Shown: piece by piece, positions 14,057-23,446 of the stretch
Layout: each line of letters begins with the position of its first letter
How positions within the stretch are numbered: the first letter of the stretch is position 1
NCBI GenBank assembly: GCA_030066215.1
Contig: JASJCA010000023.1
Coordinates: 1 to 41,241, forward strand
Direction of reading: 5' to 3'
DNA: 41,241 nt
Source of the DNA: Rhodobacter sp.
GTDB taxonomy: Bacteria > Pseudomonadota > Alphaproteobacteria > Rhodobacterales > Rhodobacteraceae
Notes under the pieces: model-generated
Told to the model about the DNA's origin: nothing
What the model saw: the letters and a program-made list of their open reading frames with translations, nothing else
Database searches by the model: none
Position numbers and translations under genes: made by a program

Positions 14057-15382
14057 ATGCGCATTGCGGTGGTCGGGACGGGATATGTCGGGCTGGTCTC
14101 GGGCGTGTGCTTTTCCGATTTCGGCCACGACGTGATCTGCGTCGACAAGGATCCCGCCAAGATCGCCATGCTCGAGGCCGGCGAGGTGCCGATCTACGAG
14201 CCCGGGCTGGACCAGCTGATGGCCAAGAACGTCGAGGCCGGGCGGCTGACCTTCACCGCCGATCTGCCCGCCGCCATCGCCGGCGCCGAAGCGGTGTTCA
14301 TCGCGGTCGGCACCCCGACCCGGCGTGGCGACGGCCATGCCGATCTGACCTACGTGATGGACGCCGCCGAAGAGATCGCCCGGAACCTGACCGATTACGC
14401 CGTGATCGTGACGAAATCCACCGTCCCCGTCGGCACCAACCGCAAGGTCAAGCAGGCCGTCGCCAAGGCCAACCCCAAGGCCGCGTTCGACGTCGCCTCG
14501 AACCCCGAATTCCTGCGCGAGGGGGCCGCGATCGAGGATTTCATGAAGCCTGACCGCGTGGTGGTGGGGGTGCAGAACGCCCGCGCCGGCGAGGTCATGT
14601 CCGAGATCTACCGCCCGCTTTACCTGCGCGACTTCCCGATTGTGATCACAGACCTCGAATCGGCCGAGATGATCAAATACGCCGCCAATGCGTTCCTGGC
14701 CACGAAGATCACCTTCATCAACGAAATCGCCCAGCTCTGCGAGCGCACCGGCGCCGACATCAAGCAGGTGTCGAAGGGCATGGGCCTCGACGGGCGCATC
14801 GGCAACAAGTTCCTGCATGCCGGGCCGGGCTATGGCGGGTCGTGCTTTCCCAAGGACACCCGCGCGCTGGCCCGGATCGGCCAGGACCACGGGCTGCCGA
14901 TGCAGATCACCGAGACGGTGATCGCGGTCAACGAGGCGATCAAGCGGCGGATGATCGACAAGGTGGTCGGCCTTTGCGGCGGGTCGCTGAACGGCAAGAC
15001 CATCGCGGTCCTGGGCGTCACTTTCAAGCCCAACACCGACGACATGCGCGAGGCGCCGTCGCTGACCATCGTGCCGGCGCTGGTCGGCGGCGGGGCGAAG
15101 GTGCGCGTGACCGACCCACAGGGCCGGCGCGAGGGCGAGGCGCAGATGCCCGGGGTGCAGTGGGTCGAGGACCCCTACAAGGCGGCGCAGAAGGCCGATG
15201 CGGTGGTGCTGCTGACCGAGTGGAACGAGTTCCGCGCGCTGGACCTTAGACGCCTGGCGCGGCGCATGGCGCATCCGCGCATGGCCGATCTGCGCAACAT
15301 CTATTCGCCCAAGGACGCCAAACGCGCCGGGTTCGAGGCCTATACCGCCGTCGGGCGCGCCAGCTATCCGACCGAGGACTGA
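14057..15382 (+). CDS. ugd: UDP-glucose 6-dehydrogenase
   Basis: A 441-residue NAD-dependent enzyme that oxidises UDP-glucose to UDP-glucuronate, supplying the acidic sugar for capsule. The Rossmann motif is MRIAVVGTGYVGLVSGVCFS. STVPVGT and ASNPEFLREGAAIEDF follow, then the catalytic loop GPGYGGSCFPKDTRAL (catalytic Cys in GGSCFPKD), and the C-terminal domain has VLGVTFKPNTDDMREAPSL. All key residues are in place and length matches the family. No closely linked UTP-glucose-1-phosphate uridylyltransferase is seen, so UDP-glucose must come from the chromosome. Confidence 0.97.
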   Translation: MRIAVVGTGYVGLVSGVCFSDFGHDVICVDKDPAKIAMLEAGEVPIYEPGLDQLMAKNVEAGRLTFTADLPAAIAGAEAVFIAVGTPTRRGDGHADLTYVMDAAEEIARNLTDYAVIVTKSTVPVGTNRKVKQAVAKANPKAAFDVASNPEFLREGAAIEDFMKPDRVVVGVQNARAGEVMSEIYRPLYLRDFPIVITDLESAEMIKYAANAFLATKITFINEIAQLCERTGADIKQVSKGMGLDGRIGNKFLHAGPGYGGSCFPKDTRALARIGQDHGLPMQITETVIAVNEAIKRRMIDKVVGLCGGSLNGKTIAVLGVTFKPNTDDMREAPSLTIVPALVGGGAKVRVTDPQGRREGEAQMPGVQWVEDPYKAAQKADAVVLLTEWNEFRALDLRRLARRMAHPRMADLRNIYSPKDAKRAGFEAYTAVGRASYPTED

Positions 15383-15556
15383 GCCCGCTCGGGCGCCGCG
15401 GCACTGGGCAATTCCGGCGCGCTTGGGCCGGGTGCGCCGCCCGGCTCGGGCGCATTTTACCGAAACACCATTTTCCTGCCACCGGCGCGAAAACCGCCGT
15501 TAACCCGCTGACCCCACCCTCGCGCCCGGGGGCTGATCGCATGGGGTGGATCAGCA
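15383..15556. other. Intergenic region between ugd and the RTX gene
   Basis: Holds a GC hairpin (GCCGGG/CCCGGC, about 15428-15450) with a TTTT a few bases further on, a possible weak terminator for ugd. No clear promoter boxes were seen for the RTX gene. Confidence 0.3.
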
Positions 15557-18238
15557 ATGGCGGCGCTAAGCCATGTCGCGACGCTGGGCGGCATATCGGG
15601 GGCGGACCCCATCACCAGCCTGGAACTTTTCGGCAGCGGCGGCGGCACGCTGCTGCAGGGCTTTTCGGACACCGGCGCGCTGCGCGGCACCTGGACCTTG
15701 GGCGCGGGCGCGGCGCAGCAGGGCGGCAGCCACGATCCCGGCGCCGCCTACGGCATCGCCCGGCTAAGCCTGGCGCTCGACGGCGGCAGCCGGATTTTGA
15801 CCGACGATCAGTTCGGCCGCATCGCCAGCTCGGGAAGCCACCGCGCAGCGCTGGATCAAAGCGCATTTGGCCTATTTAGGATCGAAACCGCCTGGCTCGA
15901 CCAGGGCGCGTCGGGCTGGCTTTACGTCGAACATCCGACCGGCGGGCTGGCGCGGTTCACCGTCACCGATGCCGCGCTGGCCGGCGGCGGCACCCTGGCG
16001 CTGGCGCCGCAGGCGACCACCGCCACCGGCGCGATCGACGATCTGGTGCAGATGGCGCGCGGCAGCACCGACTATCTGGTCAGCGTCTCGGCGGCCACCG
16101 ACGCGGTCACCGTCTGGCAGGTGGGCGGCGGCGGCACACTGACCGAAACCGGCGCGGCGCCGGGCGGGCAGGGGCTGGCGGCGCCCTCGGCGGCGGTCAG
16201 CGTCAGCGTCGACGGCGACGGCTATCTGGTGGTGGCCGGCACCGGGTCGAGCTCGCTCAGCGTCTACCGGTTGACCGTGGCGGGCGGGCTGCAGATGACC
16301 GACCATGTGCTCGACGACGCGGTGGCGACCCGGTTTTCCGGCGCCAGCGTGCTGGAGACGGCCGAGCTGGACGGGCGCCCCTATCTGCTGGCCGCCGGCA
16401 ACGACCAGGGCTTGAGCGTGCTGACGGTTCTGCCCGGCGGACAACTGGTGCATCTGGCAAGCCTCGGCGACAGCGCCGAGATGACGCTGGACGCGGTCAC
16501 GGCGATCACCGCCCATGCGGTGGGCGGACGGTTGCAGATCTTCGCCGCCTCGGCCGGCGAGACCGGGATTACGCAGCTCGAATTCGACCCTGGCCCGGCC
16601 GGATCGACCCTGATCGGCAGCACTGCCAACGACAGCTTGACCGGCACCGGCGGCGCCGACGTGCTGACCGGCGGCGGCGGCAACGACACGCTGTCGGGCG
16701 GCGGCGGCGACGATATCCTGCGCGACGGCGCCGGCGTCGACCGGCTGGCCGGCGGTGCCGGCGCGGACCTCTTCGTTCTGGTGGCCGACGGCGTGCCCGA
16801 CATCATCGTCGATTTCGACCCCGCCGAGGACCGGCTGGATCTGTCGGCGTTCGACATGCTCTACAGCCGCATCCAGCTCGACATCATCCCCACCTCCTTC
16901 GGCGCGCGGCTGCTTTACCGCGACGAGGACATCCGGGTCTACAGCGCCAGCGGCCAGACCCTGGCCGAGACCGCGTTCACCGATGCCGCGCTTTTGAACC
17001 TCTACCGTCCGCCGCGCGGCGATTACGTCGCGCAAGAAACGCTCGCTGGGACCGAGGGCGCCGATACCCTGGTCGGGGCCGAGGCCAATCTGCAGGTGCT
17101 GGGGCTCGGCGGCGACGATGTGCTGCGCAGCCAGTCGGGGCAGAACCTGCTCGACGGTGGCGGCGGGCGCGACTGCGCCGACTATTCCACCGCCGCGCTC
17201 GCCGTCGAGGCGGATCTGACCGACGGCTTCGCCCTGGTCGGCGCCGACTGGTCGGATCAGCTGGTGGGGATCGAGCATCTGGTGGGCGGCGCCTTCGACG
17301 ACGTGTTGTCGGGCGACGGCGGCGGCAACGAGCTCTTCGGCGCGGCGGGGGCCGACGCGCTGCTGGGCGCGGCCGGATCGGACGAGCTGACCGGCGGCAC
17401 CGGGGCCGACACGCTGACCGGCGGCGACGGCAACGACACGCTTTATGGCAATACCAGCACCGATATGCTGATGGGCGGCGGCGGCGCCGACGAGGTCCGC
17501 GGCGGCAGCGGCCAGGACGTGCTTTATGGCGGCGCGGGCGACGACTATCTGATCGGTCACGACGGCTGGGATTCGCTCTTCGGCGAGGCCGGCGACGACG
17601 AGCTGCGCGGCAGCACCGGGGCCGACACCCTGCGCGGCGGCGCCGGCGATGACGCGCTGCATGGCGGCACCGGGGTCGATCGGCTTTACGGCGGCGACGA
17701 CGACGACCGGATCTGGGGCAACCAAGGGGCCGATCCGCTTTACGGCGAGGCCGGGCGGGACGAGCTCTTCGGCGGCTCGGCGATCGACACGCTGTCGGGC
17801 GGCACCGGCAACGACACGCTGTGGGGCAACGAGGGCGCCGACGATCTGTTCGGCAATTCGGGCAACGATCTGCTTTACGGCGGCACCGGCAACGACAACC
17901 AAAGCGGCGGGCCGGGCAACGACACGATCTATGGCGGGCAGGGCCTGGACACCTTGAACGGCAGCGGCGGCGACGACTGGCTGCGCGGCGGCACGCTGGC
18001 CGACACCTTCATCTACACCTCCGGTGCCGACCGGATCGACGATTACAAGACCTCCGTGGACACGCTCTTGCTGGACACCTCCCTGTGGAGCGGCAGCAAG
18101 ACCGCCGCCCAAATCCTGGCCCAGTTCGGCGCCAGCCAGGGCGGCGATTACGTGCTGAATTTCGGCGGCGGCAATTCGCTGACCTTCAACGGCGGCCTCG
18201 TTCCGGGGCAGCTGGAGGACAGTATCGGGTTTCTCTAG
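15557..18238 (+). CDS. Large RTX calcium-binding protein with a beta-propeller-like N-terminus
   Basis: An 893-residue secreted RTX protein. Residues ~1-350 carry repeated blade-like segments (SVSVDGDGYLVVAGTGSSSL, YLLAAGNDQGLSVLTVLPGG, LQIFAASAGETGITQLEF) that look like a beta-propeller. A first RTX block follows at about 355-410 (GGADVLTGGGGNDTLSGGGG), then a spacer, then a long second RTX block (~495-800) with GGxGxDxLxGG nonapeptides. The ~90-residue tail ends in SIGFL and is the likely type I secretion signal. There is no classical signal peptide. Its last 858 bp are collinear, with no net length change, with the end of the protease gene (40681 onward through the junction). Function is unknown: a matrix, adhesion or binding role is inferred. 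No catalytic motif was found. Confidence 0.8.
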   Translation: MAALSHVATLGGISGADPITSLELFGSGGGTLLQGFSDTGALRGTWTLGAGAAQQGGSHDPGAAYGIARLSLALDGGSRILTDDQFGRIASSGSHRAALDQSAFGLFRIETAWLDQGASGWLYVEHPTGGLARFTVTDAALAGGGTLALAPQATTATGAIDDLVQMARGSTDYLVSVSAATDAVTVWQVGGGGTLTETGAAPGGQGLAAPSAAVSVSVDGDGYLVVAGTGSSSLSVYRLTVAGGLQMTDHVLDDAVATRFSGASVLETAELDGRPYLLAAGNDQGLSVLTVLPGGQLVHLASLGDSAEMTLDAVTAITAHAVGGRLQIFAASAGETGITQLEFDPGPAGSTLIGSTANDSLTGTGGADVLTGGGGNDTLSGGGGDDILRDGAGVDRLAGGAGADLFVLVADGVPDIIVDFDPAEDRLDLSAFDMLYSRIQLDIIPTSFGARLLYRDEDIRVYSASGQTLAETAFTDAALLNLYRPPRGDYVAQETLAGTEGADTLVGAEANLQVLGLGGDDVLRSQSGQNLLDGGGGRDCADYSTAALAVEADLTDGFALVGADWSDQLVGIEHLVGGAFDDVLSGDGGGNELFGAAGADALLGAAGSDELTGGTGADTLTGGDGNDTLYGNTSTDMLMGGGGADEVRGGSGQDVLYGGAGDDYLIGHDGWDSLFGEAGDDELRGSTGADTLRGGAGDDALHGGTGVDRLYGGDDDDRIWGNQGADPLYGEAGRDELFGGSAIDTLSGGTGNDTLWGNEGADDLFGNSGNDLLYGGTGNDNQSGGPGNDTIYGGQGLDTLNGSGGDDWLRGGTLADTFIYTSGADRIDDYKTSVDTLLLDTSLWSGSKTAAQILAQFGASQGGDYVLNFGGGNSLTFNGGLVPGQLEDSIGFL
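17381..18238 (+). repeat. Duplicated RTX/secretion cassette, copy in the large RTX gene
   Basis: This 858-bp block matches the last 858 bp of the protease gene (40681-41241 plus 130-426 across the junction) with equal length and high similarity at both DNA and protein levels. The parts upstream of it are unrelated between the two genes. It encodes the second RTX block and the secretion tail. Confidence 0.75.
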
Positions 18239-18340
18239 GGCAGGCCGCGTCTGGCCGGACAGGCCTGGGGCGGAGACCCTGGCACGCAAGGCGCGCGCTG
18301 GCCTGCGATCTCGAGGCCGCGCGCCCGGACCCAAAGGGGC

Positions 18341-19147
18341 TCAGATCATCAGGATCTTGCGATAGTGCCGCCGCAGCAGCATCAGACCGAAGAACAGCGA
18401 GATCAGCGCGATCGCGAAGACGAAGGCCATCGAGATATAGTCGGGCTCGTAATAGCTGTAGAACCCGGTGCGGGTCAGGCCGGTCAGATGCACCAGCGGG
18501 TTGTACCACAGGATGTTCTGGGCAAAGCGCGGCAAATCCTCGTAGATGTAGATGATCGCCGACAAAAGCAGCAGCGGCCGGCTGGCCGCGGTCCACAGCG
18601 ACTTCCAGATCGGGAACAGCTCGAACAGCAGGCAATTGACCGACCCGATCCCGAAGCCCAGCAGAGCGGCCGCCGAAAACGCCAGCAGGATCGGCCCGAA
18701 TTCCAGCGCCACACGCAGATCCAGCGTGACCAGGATGCCGGCAAAGATCAGATAGGTGACCGTCAGCTGGGTCAGCACCGCCAGGATGAAGCGGGCCAGG
18801 AGCGCATCGAGGAACGACACCGCCGGATAGACCAGAAGCGCCTTGGAATAGCGGATCGCCGACGCGGTCACCTGGTGGATTTCCTGATACATCCGGAACG
18901 GCATCAGCCCGGTGGCGTAGAACAGCACGAAACTGGTGCCCAGCGACGGGCTGCGCAACAGGAAGGAAAACGCCACCGCCAGGATCAGCACGATCGCCAC
19001 CGGCTCGAGCACCGCCCAGACATATCCCCCCGGAGACCGGCCATAGGTCGACGACATCTCGCGCAGAATCAGCGCGGTGATGGTGCGCAGGTTCTGAAAC
19101 CGACGATTCGGCCTGCCTTGCGGCAGCGGGACGGGAGTGGAGGCCAT
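18341..19147 (-). CDS. kpsM: Capsule polysaccharide ABC exporter, permease subunit
   Basis: A 268-residue inner-membrane permease of the KpsM/Wzm (ABC-2) type that moves finished polysaccharide across the membrane with the ATPase encoded at 20983. It starts MASTPVPLPQGRPNRRFQNL; the ATG at 19147 is chosen over an upstream TTG at 19192. The characteristic entry ALILREMSSTYGRSPGGYVW precedes the first membrane segment. About six hydrophobic segments follow, and the end is LRRHYRKILMI. It is divergent from kpsE (19299) with a shared promoter region, and convergent with the RTX gene. Length and topology are normal for the family. Confidence 0.9.
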   Translation of the reverse strand: MASTPVPLPQGRPNRRFQNLRTITALILREMSSTYGRSPGGYVWAVLEPVAIVLILAVAFSFLLRSPSLGTSFVLFYATGLMPFRMYQEIHQVTASAIRYSKALLVYPAVSFLDALLARFILAVLTQLTVTYLIFAGILVTLDLRVALEFGPILLAFSAAALLGFGIGSVNCLLFELFPIWKSLWTAASRPLLLLSAIIYIYEDLPRFAQNILWYNPLVHLTGLTRTGFYSYYEPDYISMAFVFAIALISLFFGLMLLRRHYRKILMI

Positions 19148-19185
19148 GGGCGGAACGCGGTGGCGCCTTTGCTCTTGCAATCCTA

Positions 19186-19214
19186 ACGACAAAGCGTTGT
19201 TTTCCGACTATATT
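19186..19214 (+). promoter_or_regulatory. Candidate promoter for kpsE-kpsT
   Basis: ACGACA (19186-19191) and TATATT (19209-19214) are 17 bp apart in the divergent kpsM/kpsE gap. The -10 box is strong, the -35 matches at four of six positions. Confidence 0.4.
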
Positions 19215-19298
19215 GCGGCCACACTCGAAGGCCCAGCCCTCTTTGCCGGCGGGCAGAGCACAGCCGGCGGCGGCCTGTAACCGGAGAGAACGCGCCCC

Positions 19299-20969
19299 TT
19301 GACCAAGACCCCGTCCCGCACCGGCCAGCCCGCCGCGCCCGAAGCGGCGCGCCCCCGAGCCGAGCCCGTGGTCCTGCTGGGGCCGAAATTCGTGCGCTCG
19401 ACACCGGGGGCCGCCGCGCCGCCGCCCGCACAGGCGGCGCCCGCGCCCACAGCACCGGCCCAACCGCAGCCGGTGGCGCCGGAGACGGGAGCCGCACCCG
19501 CCCCGAAACCCGCCGCGCCGACGGCGGATCAGGCCGCACCGGCCGCCGCGCCCGCGCCCGCCGCGAAACCTGCACCGCCGCCGAAGCCGGCCCCGACGCC
19601 GGCCGCGCCGGAGGAGGCGACGGCGCCCGCGCCGAAACCTGCGCCGAAACCCGCCCCGCCGGCGGCGGACCAGGCCGCGCCTGCCGCCGATCCCGCGCCC
19701 GCCCCGAAACCTGCGCCGAAGCCCAAGCCGAAACCGGCCCCGAAGCCGCCGGCCAAGGCCAAGGCCGGCCCGCCGGCCAAGGTTCCGCCGAAGAAGCTGC
19801 CGGCCAAACCGGCGCCGCAGCCGCCACCCGCCGCGCCGGTCGCCCCGCCGGCGAGCCCGGCGCGGGCGCGGCCGCGGCACTGGCTGGTGCTGTTCGGCTT
19901 CGTTCTGCTGGTGCTGGCACCGCTCGGCGTCGCCGCCTGGTATCTCTGGACCCGCGCCGAGGACCAGTTCGTCTCGGAACTGGGCTTCACCGTGCGCCGC
20001 GAAGAGGCCGCCTCGGCGGTCGATCTCTTGGGCGGGCTGAGCAACCTGTCCTCGGCGGGCTCGTCGGATACGGATGTGCTGTACGAATATATCCAAAGCC
20101 AGGAGATGGTGCGCCTGGTCGACGGGGCGCTGGATCTGCGCCGTCTCTATGCCACCCACAGCGACACCGATCCGGTCTTCGCGTTCCAGAGCGGCGGCAG
20201 CATCGAGGATCTGGTCGCCTATTGGCGGCGCATGGTGCAGATCTCGTACAATCCCGGCTCGGGCATGCTCGATCTCAAGGTCTTCGCCTTCGAGCCCGAC
20301 ACCGCTCAGCGGATCGCCGACGAAATCCTGGCCAACAGCTCGCGGGTGATCAACGAGATCAGCGCCATCGCCCGCGACGACGCGACGCGCTATGCGCTGG
20401 AGGATCTGGAGGTCGCCAAAAGCCAGCTGCGTTCGGCGCGCGAGGCGCTGACCGCGTTCCGGTCGCGCACCCGCATCGTCGACCCCAGTGCCGATCTGCA
20501 GGGCCAGATGGGGCTGTTGACGACGCTGCAGCAGCAGCTCGCCGCGGCGATGATCGATCTCGACCTGTTGCGCGAGACCACGTCCGAGAACGACCCGCGC
20601 CTGACCCAGGCGCGGCTGCGCATCGACGTGATCCGCAAGCGCATCGAAGAGGAACGCAGCAAGTTCGGCCAGGGCGGCGCCGGCGACAGCGGCCAGGACT
20701 ACGCCACGCTGGTGGCCGAGTTCGAGCGCCTGACCGTGGACCGCGAATTCGCCGAACAGACCTATACCGCAGCGCTGTCGGCCTATGCCGCGGCCCAGGC
20801 CGAGGCGGAACGCCAAAGCCGCTATCTGGCACCCTATGTCCGCCCGACTCTGGCCGAGACCGCCGAATATCCGCGCCGCCCGATCCTGCTGGCGCTGGCG
20901 GCGCTGTTTCTGACCTTGGCCTGGGCGGTGCTGGTGCTGATCTACTATTCGCTGCGCGACCGGCAGTGA
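19299..20969 (+). CDS. kpsE: Capsule export inner-membrane protein (KpsE/CtrB/BexC type) with long Pro/Ala/Lys-rich N-terminus
   Basis: A 556-residue polysaccharide co-polymerase/export protein that links the ABC exporter to the outer membrane. The first ~190 residues are low-complexity, rich in Pro, Ala and Lys ([20 protein letters not shown]), and cytoplasmic. A membrane segment follows (about 194-217, [20 protein letters not shown]), then a periplasmic domain with long coiled coils (for example [20 protein letters not shown]), and a second membrane segment near the C-terminus ([20 protein letters not shown]) before SLRDRQ. The periplasmic part is standard for KpsE; the tail in front is unusually long. 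The start is a TTG with GGAGAGA (about 19282-19288) upstream. The next gene (kpsT) begins 13 bp after the stop. Confidence 0.85.
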   Translation: MTKTPSRTGQPAAPEAARPRAEPVVLLGPKFVRSTPGAAAPPPAQAAPAPTAPAQPQPVAPETGAAPAPKPAAPTADQAAPAAAPAPAAKPAPPPKPAPTPAAPEEATAPAPKPAPKPAPPAADQAAPAADPAPAPKPAPKPKPKPAPKPPAKAKAGPPAKVPPKKLPAKPAPQPPPAAPVAPPASPARARPRHWLVLFGFVLLVLAPLGVAAWYLWTRAEDQFVSELGFTVRREEAASAVDLLGGLSNLSSAGSSDTDVLYEYIQSQEMVRLVDGALDLRRLYATHSDTDPVFAFQSGGSIEDLVAYWRRMVQISYNPGSGMLDLKVFAFEPDTAQRIADEILANSSRVINEISAIARDDATRYALEDLEVAKSQLRSAREALTAFRSRTRIVDPSADLQGQMGLLTTLQQQLAAAMIDLDLLRETTSENDPRLTQARLRIDVIRKRIEEERSKFGQGGAGDSGQDYATLVAEFERLTVDREFAEQTYTAALSAYAAAQAEAERQSRYLAPYVRPTLAETAEYPRRPILLALAALFLTLAWAVLVLIYYSLRDRQ

Positions 20970-20982
20970 CGCGGGCCCCGGT

Positions 20983-21648
20983 ATGGTGCGGCTCGATCAT
21001 CTCAGCATGCGTTTCGCCACCCGGCGAAGCTATAAGGTGCTGTTCGACAATGTCTCGCTGACCTTCCCCACCGGCCGCGCGGTGGCGCTTTTGGGCCGCA
21101 ACGGGGCCGGCAAGTCGACCCTGCTCGAGGTCATCGCCGGCTCGGTCGCGCCCACCGCCGGCCAGGTGATCTCGGACGGTACGATTTCCTGGCCGGTGGG
21201 CTTCGCCGGCAGCTTTCACCGCGACATGACCGGGGCGCAGAACATCCGCTTCATCGCCCGGGTCTACGGCGTCGACACCACCGAACTTCTCGACTACGTC
21301 GCCGAGTTCGCCCAGCTCGGCCAGCATTTCCACATGCCGGTGCGCAGCTATTCCTCGGGCATGCGGTCGCGGCTGACCTTCGGCGCCTCAATGGGGATCA
21401 AGTTCGACACCTATCTGGTGGACGAGGTCACCAGCGTCGGCGACGCCGCGTTCCGCAAGCACAGCGCCGAGGTGTTCAAGGAACGCATGCGCGACAGCAG
21501 CGCCATCGTGGTATCGCATTCGATGCCGCAGATCCGTCAGCTCTGCGACGCCGGCGCGGTGCTCGAGGGCGGGCAGCTGACCTATTTCGACGACCTGGAA
21601 GAGGCGATCGAGGTGCACGAGGACAACATGACCCGCCGCGCCGCCTGA
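20983..21648 (+). CDS. kpsT: Capsule polysaccharide ABC exporter, ATP-binding subunit
   Basis: A 221-residue ATPase that powers the KpsM permease. Walker A is GRNGAGKST (Lys44), the ABC signature is [12 protein letters not shown], and Walker B is [11 protein letters not shown]. The H-loop region is [13 protein letters not shown]. It is the short form typical of KpsT, without the extra C-terminal sugar-binding domain of Wzt, so substrate-specific recognition by that domain is not expected. It follows kpsE by 13 bp, so the two are co-transcribed. With kpsM these form an ABC-dependent capsule exporter; no KpsD-like outer-membrane channel is on the plasmid. Confidence 0.93.
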   Translation: MVRLDHLSMRFATRRSYKVLFDNVSLTFPTGRAVALLGRNGAGKSTLLEVIAGSVAPTAGQVISDGTISWPVGFAGSFHRDMTGAQNIRFIARVYGVDTTELLDYVAEFAQLGQHFHMPVRSYSSGMRSRLTFGASMGIKFDTYLVDEVTSVGDAAFRKHSAEVFKERMRDSSAIVVSHSMPQIRQLCDAGAVLEGGQLTYFDDLEEAIEVHEDNMTRRAA

Positions 21649-22091
21649 CCCGCAACGGCGGCACATCGCATGTGCCCACCCGGTACCGGGCCCCGGCTGT
21701 CGCAGGCGAAGAATCAGTACACAGGCCACTCCACAGGGCTAAATGCCGTTCTGTATTCAGCTAGGGATGTCGCTGCGTTGGGCTGGTTTGGCCTGAAGCG
21801 AACGTTGAAGAAGCTCGGAAAGATGAGTGCATCCGCCGCTCAGCCGTCGCCCGCGGCGTCAGCCCCGGATCGCGCCCAGCCCCGCCCCCCAGGGCGGGCG
21901 CGATGCGTTGAAACGCTTAAATTCATTGCGACATCTGTGCTTTTGGGCGACCACGGCGCAAGTTGCGAGGCGCCCACCCTCGGGGCTGGGCGCGATCCTT
22001 GCGAGTCCTGGAGGGGTTATTCTTCTTAGTAATTAGACTGTCCGCCCAAGGCCAAACCCACCGTCGCGGCGCAGCATCCGCGGTCCGCGCT
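21649..22091. other. 443-bp gap with an 18-bp inverted repeat; no supported gene
   Basis: Lies between convergent kpsT and the gene at 22092. A frame through 21670-22029 has no ribosome site and no recognisable domain and is not accepted as a gene. The main structure is an 18-bp perfect inverted repeat (21867-21884 and 21981-21998) with a further partial copy of its GGGCGCGAT end near 21896-21904. Terminators for the flanking genes are expected here, but no T-run follows a stem. Confidence 0.4.
21867..21998. repeat. Inverted repeat pair, 18-bp arms
   Basis: GGATCGCGCCCAGCCCCG (21867-21884) and its exact reverse complement (21981-21998), 96 bp apart, enclose a hairpin-rich stretch. It could be a miniature mobile element, a structured RNA or a bidirectional terminator. 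No target-site duplication was obvious. Confidence 0.5.
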
Positions 22092-23198
22092 CTAAAGGTC
22101 GGCCTCCAGCGGCGGCACAATCGAGCGGATCGCGACCGGTCGGCTGCGGAAATGCGCGATCGCCGCCATCACGTCGTCGGCCAAGGCCTTCGGCGTGGTG
22201 AAAAAGGTCTCCAGCCAGGCGGGATCGGGCGGACGCGCCTCGAGGTTCAGCACCTGTTCAAGCGGCGCCACCAGGCCGCTGGCCTCGAACAGCCGCCGCA
22301 TCGGCTCGACAAGCGGGTCGAAGTAATTTTCGACATAGTCGAGATAGATCAGCGTCGGCACCCCGGCGCGCACCAGATCGACCGCCGCCGTCGAGGTGCA
22401 GGTGATGCCGACCGCGGCCCGCTCCAGCACCTCGTCCATCGGATCGGCGGTCAGCTTGAGATTGTCGGGAAAGGCCTGATCCGCCATCAGGTCGGGATAG
22501 GCGAATTCCTCACGGTGCAAGTGGTCGAGGTTTTCGTGCGGTAGATGCCGCAGCTTCAGCCAGACGGTGCGATCGGGATTGGCGCGGGCGATCGCCGTCA
22601 GCATGCGCAGCACATGCATCCGTCCGGTCAGGGACCGCGGCGATTGCGCCTGGGCGAAAAAATAGACATCGCGCCGGTCGCCGAGGTCGGAGGCCGGGCC
22701 CGGACGCAGAAACACAGGGTGCCCGAAGCCCAGGAATTGCCGGCCGGCGTCGATCGATTCCGAATAGCTCTCGTAGGCCGTGATATCGCCCTTCGGCACC
22801 AAAAAGACGCCATCGGCGAAGCGGCGGTTGAAGAAGCCACGCTCGGGGTCGAAATCGAGCCCGCCCTGGAAGGCCAGAATGCAGGGCCGGTCGGCCATCT
22901 GCCGCACCCAGAACTTGCGCATCATGTCGCGCAGGGGCGCGAACATCCGCGAGGTGATGATGACGTCGAACTCCTGCAGCGGGACGACCTGGCGGAACGC
23001 CTCGTTGCGCAGCAGGATGTCGGGGCCCTGGGGCAGGATGTTGGTCAGCTGCCGGTACGAGACGTCGCTACCGGTCACCAGCTGCGCAAGCAGCACCTCT
23101 GACTTGGTGTCCTTGAGGATCTCGCGCATCCGGGCGGCGAAAAACAGCGTGCTGTCGTCGGCGAACGGCACCAAGATGCGCAACGGGCGGTCGGTCAT
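22092..23198 (-). CDS. Putative glycosyltransferase (GT-B-like, resembles DUF6716 family)
   Basis: A 368-residue protein with no membrane segment or signal peptide. The N-terminus RILVPFADDSTLFFAARMRE and the C-terminal half (VYFFAQAQSPRSLTGRMHVL, TVWLKLRHLPHENLDHLHRE, GITCTSTAAVDLVRAGVPTL) have the pattern of a two-Rossmann GT-B transferase. The resemblance to DUF6716 or capsule-type transferases is from memory, so the family name is tentative. It overlaps the upstream small gene by ATGA. It stands next to the nonulosonic acid genes, suggesting it handles a sialic-type sugar or capsule linker. The exact donor and acceptor are unknown. Confidence 0.6.
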   Translation of the reverse strand: MTDRPLRILVPFADDSTLFFAARMREILKDTKSEVLLAQLVTGSDVSYRQLTNILPQGPDILLRNEAFRQVVPLQEFDVIITSRMFAPLRDMMRKFWVRQMADRPCILAFQGGLDFDPERGFFNRRFADGVFLVPKGDITAYESYSESIDAGRQFLGFGHPVFLRPGPASDLGDRRDVYFFAQAQSPRSLTGRMHVLRMLTAIARANPDRTVWLKLRHLPHENLDHLHREEFAYPDLMADQAFPDNLKLTADPMDEVLERAAVGITCTSTAAVDLVRAGVPTLIYLDYVENYFDPLVEPMRRLFEASGLVAPLEQVLNLEARPPDPAWLETFFTTPKALADDVMAAIAHFRSRPVAIRSIVPPLEADL

Positions 23199-23446
23199 CG
23201 CTGCGCCCCCGTCTCGGCGCCCTGCGCCGCGTCGCGGTCGGCGGTGGCGCGCTCGAACGCCGCCAGCGTGGCCGCCTGCGCCCGGTCATGCGCCCGGTGG
23301 TCCGGCATCCGGCGCACCAGGTCCTGTTCGGCCCGTTTTGCCCGCCGCGCCGCGGCACGTACCAGCGGCCCCACACCGGGCGCCTTGGCCAGGCCGCGCA
23401 GCCATTTTCCGAACCGGGTTTTGCCCAATCTGCGTACCAGACTCAT
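23195..23446 (-). CDS. Small basic protein of unknown function
   Basis: An 83-residue protein starting MSLVRRLGKTRFGKWLRGLA. It is rich in Arg and Lys in the first half and helical with Ala/Arg/Asp in the second. No family is recognised. Its stop overlaps the start of the putative glycosyltransferase at 23198 by four bases (ATGA), which is good evidence that it is translated and coupled to it. GGGG lies about 7 bases before the ATG on the coding strand. The amphipathic basic N-terminus might associate with membranes; that is a guess. Confidence 0.5.
   Translation of the reverse strand: MSLVRRLGKTRFGKWLRGLAKAPGVGPLVRAAARRAKRAEQDLVRRMPDHRAHDRAQAATLAAFERATADRDAAQGAETGAQR

Noticed and set aside
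17381-18200. CRISPR or satellite array
   Set aside because: The repetition is the nonapeptide code of RTX proteins, in frame, with no uniform repeat-spacer pattern.
15872-18334. 820-codon minus-strand frame opposite the RTX gene
   Set aside because: A mirror of GGxGxDxLxGG repeat codons; low-complexity and without ribosome site.
21670-22029. Possible 119-residue gene
   Set aside because: No ribosome site or domain, mixed composition and it spans the inverted repeat; more likely noncoding.
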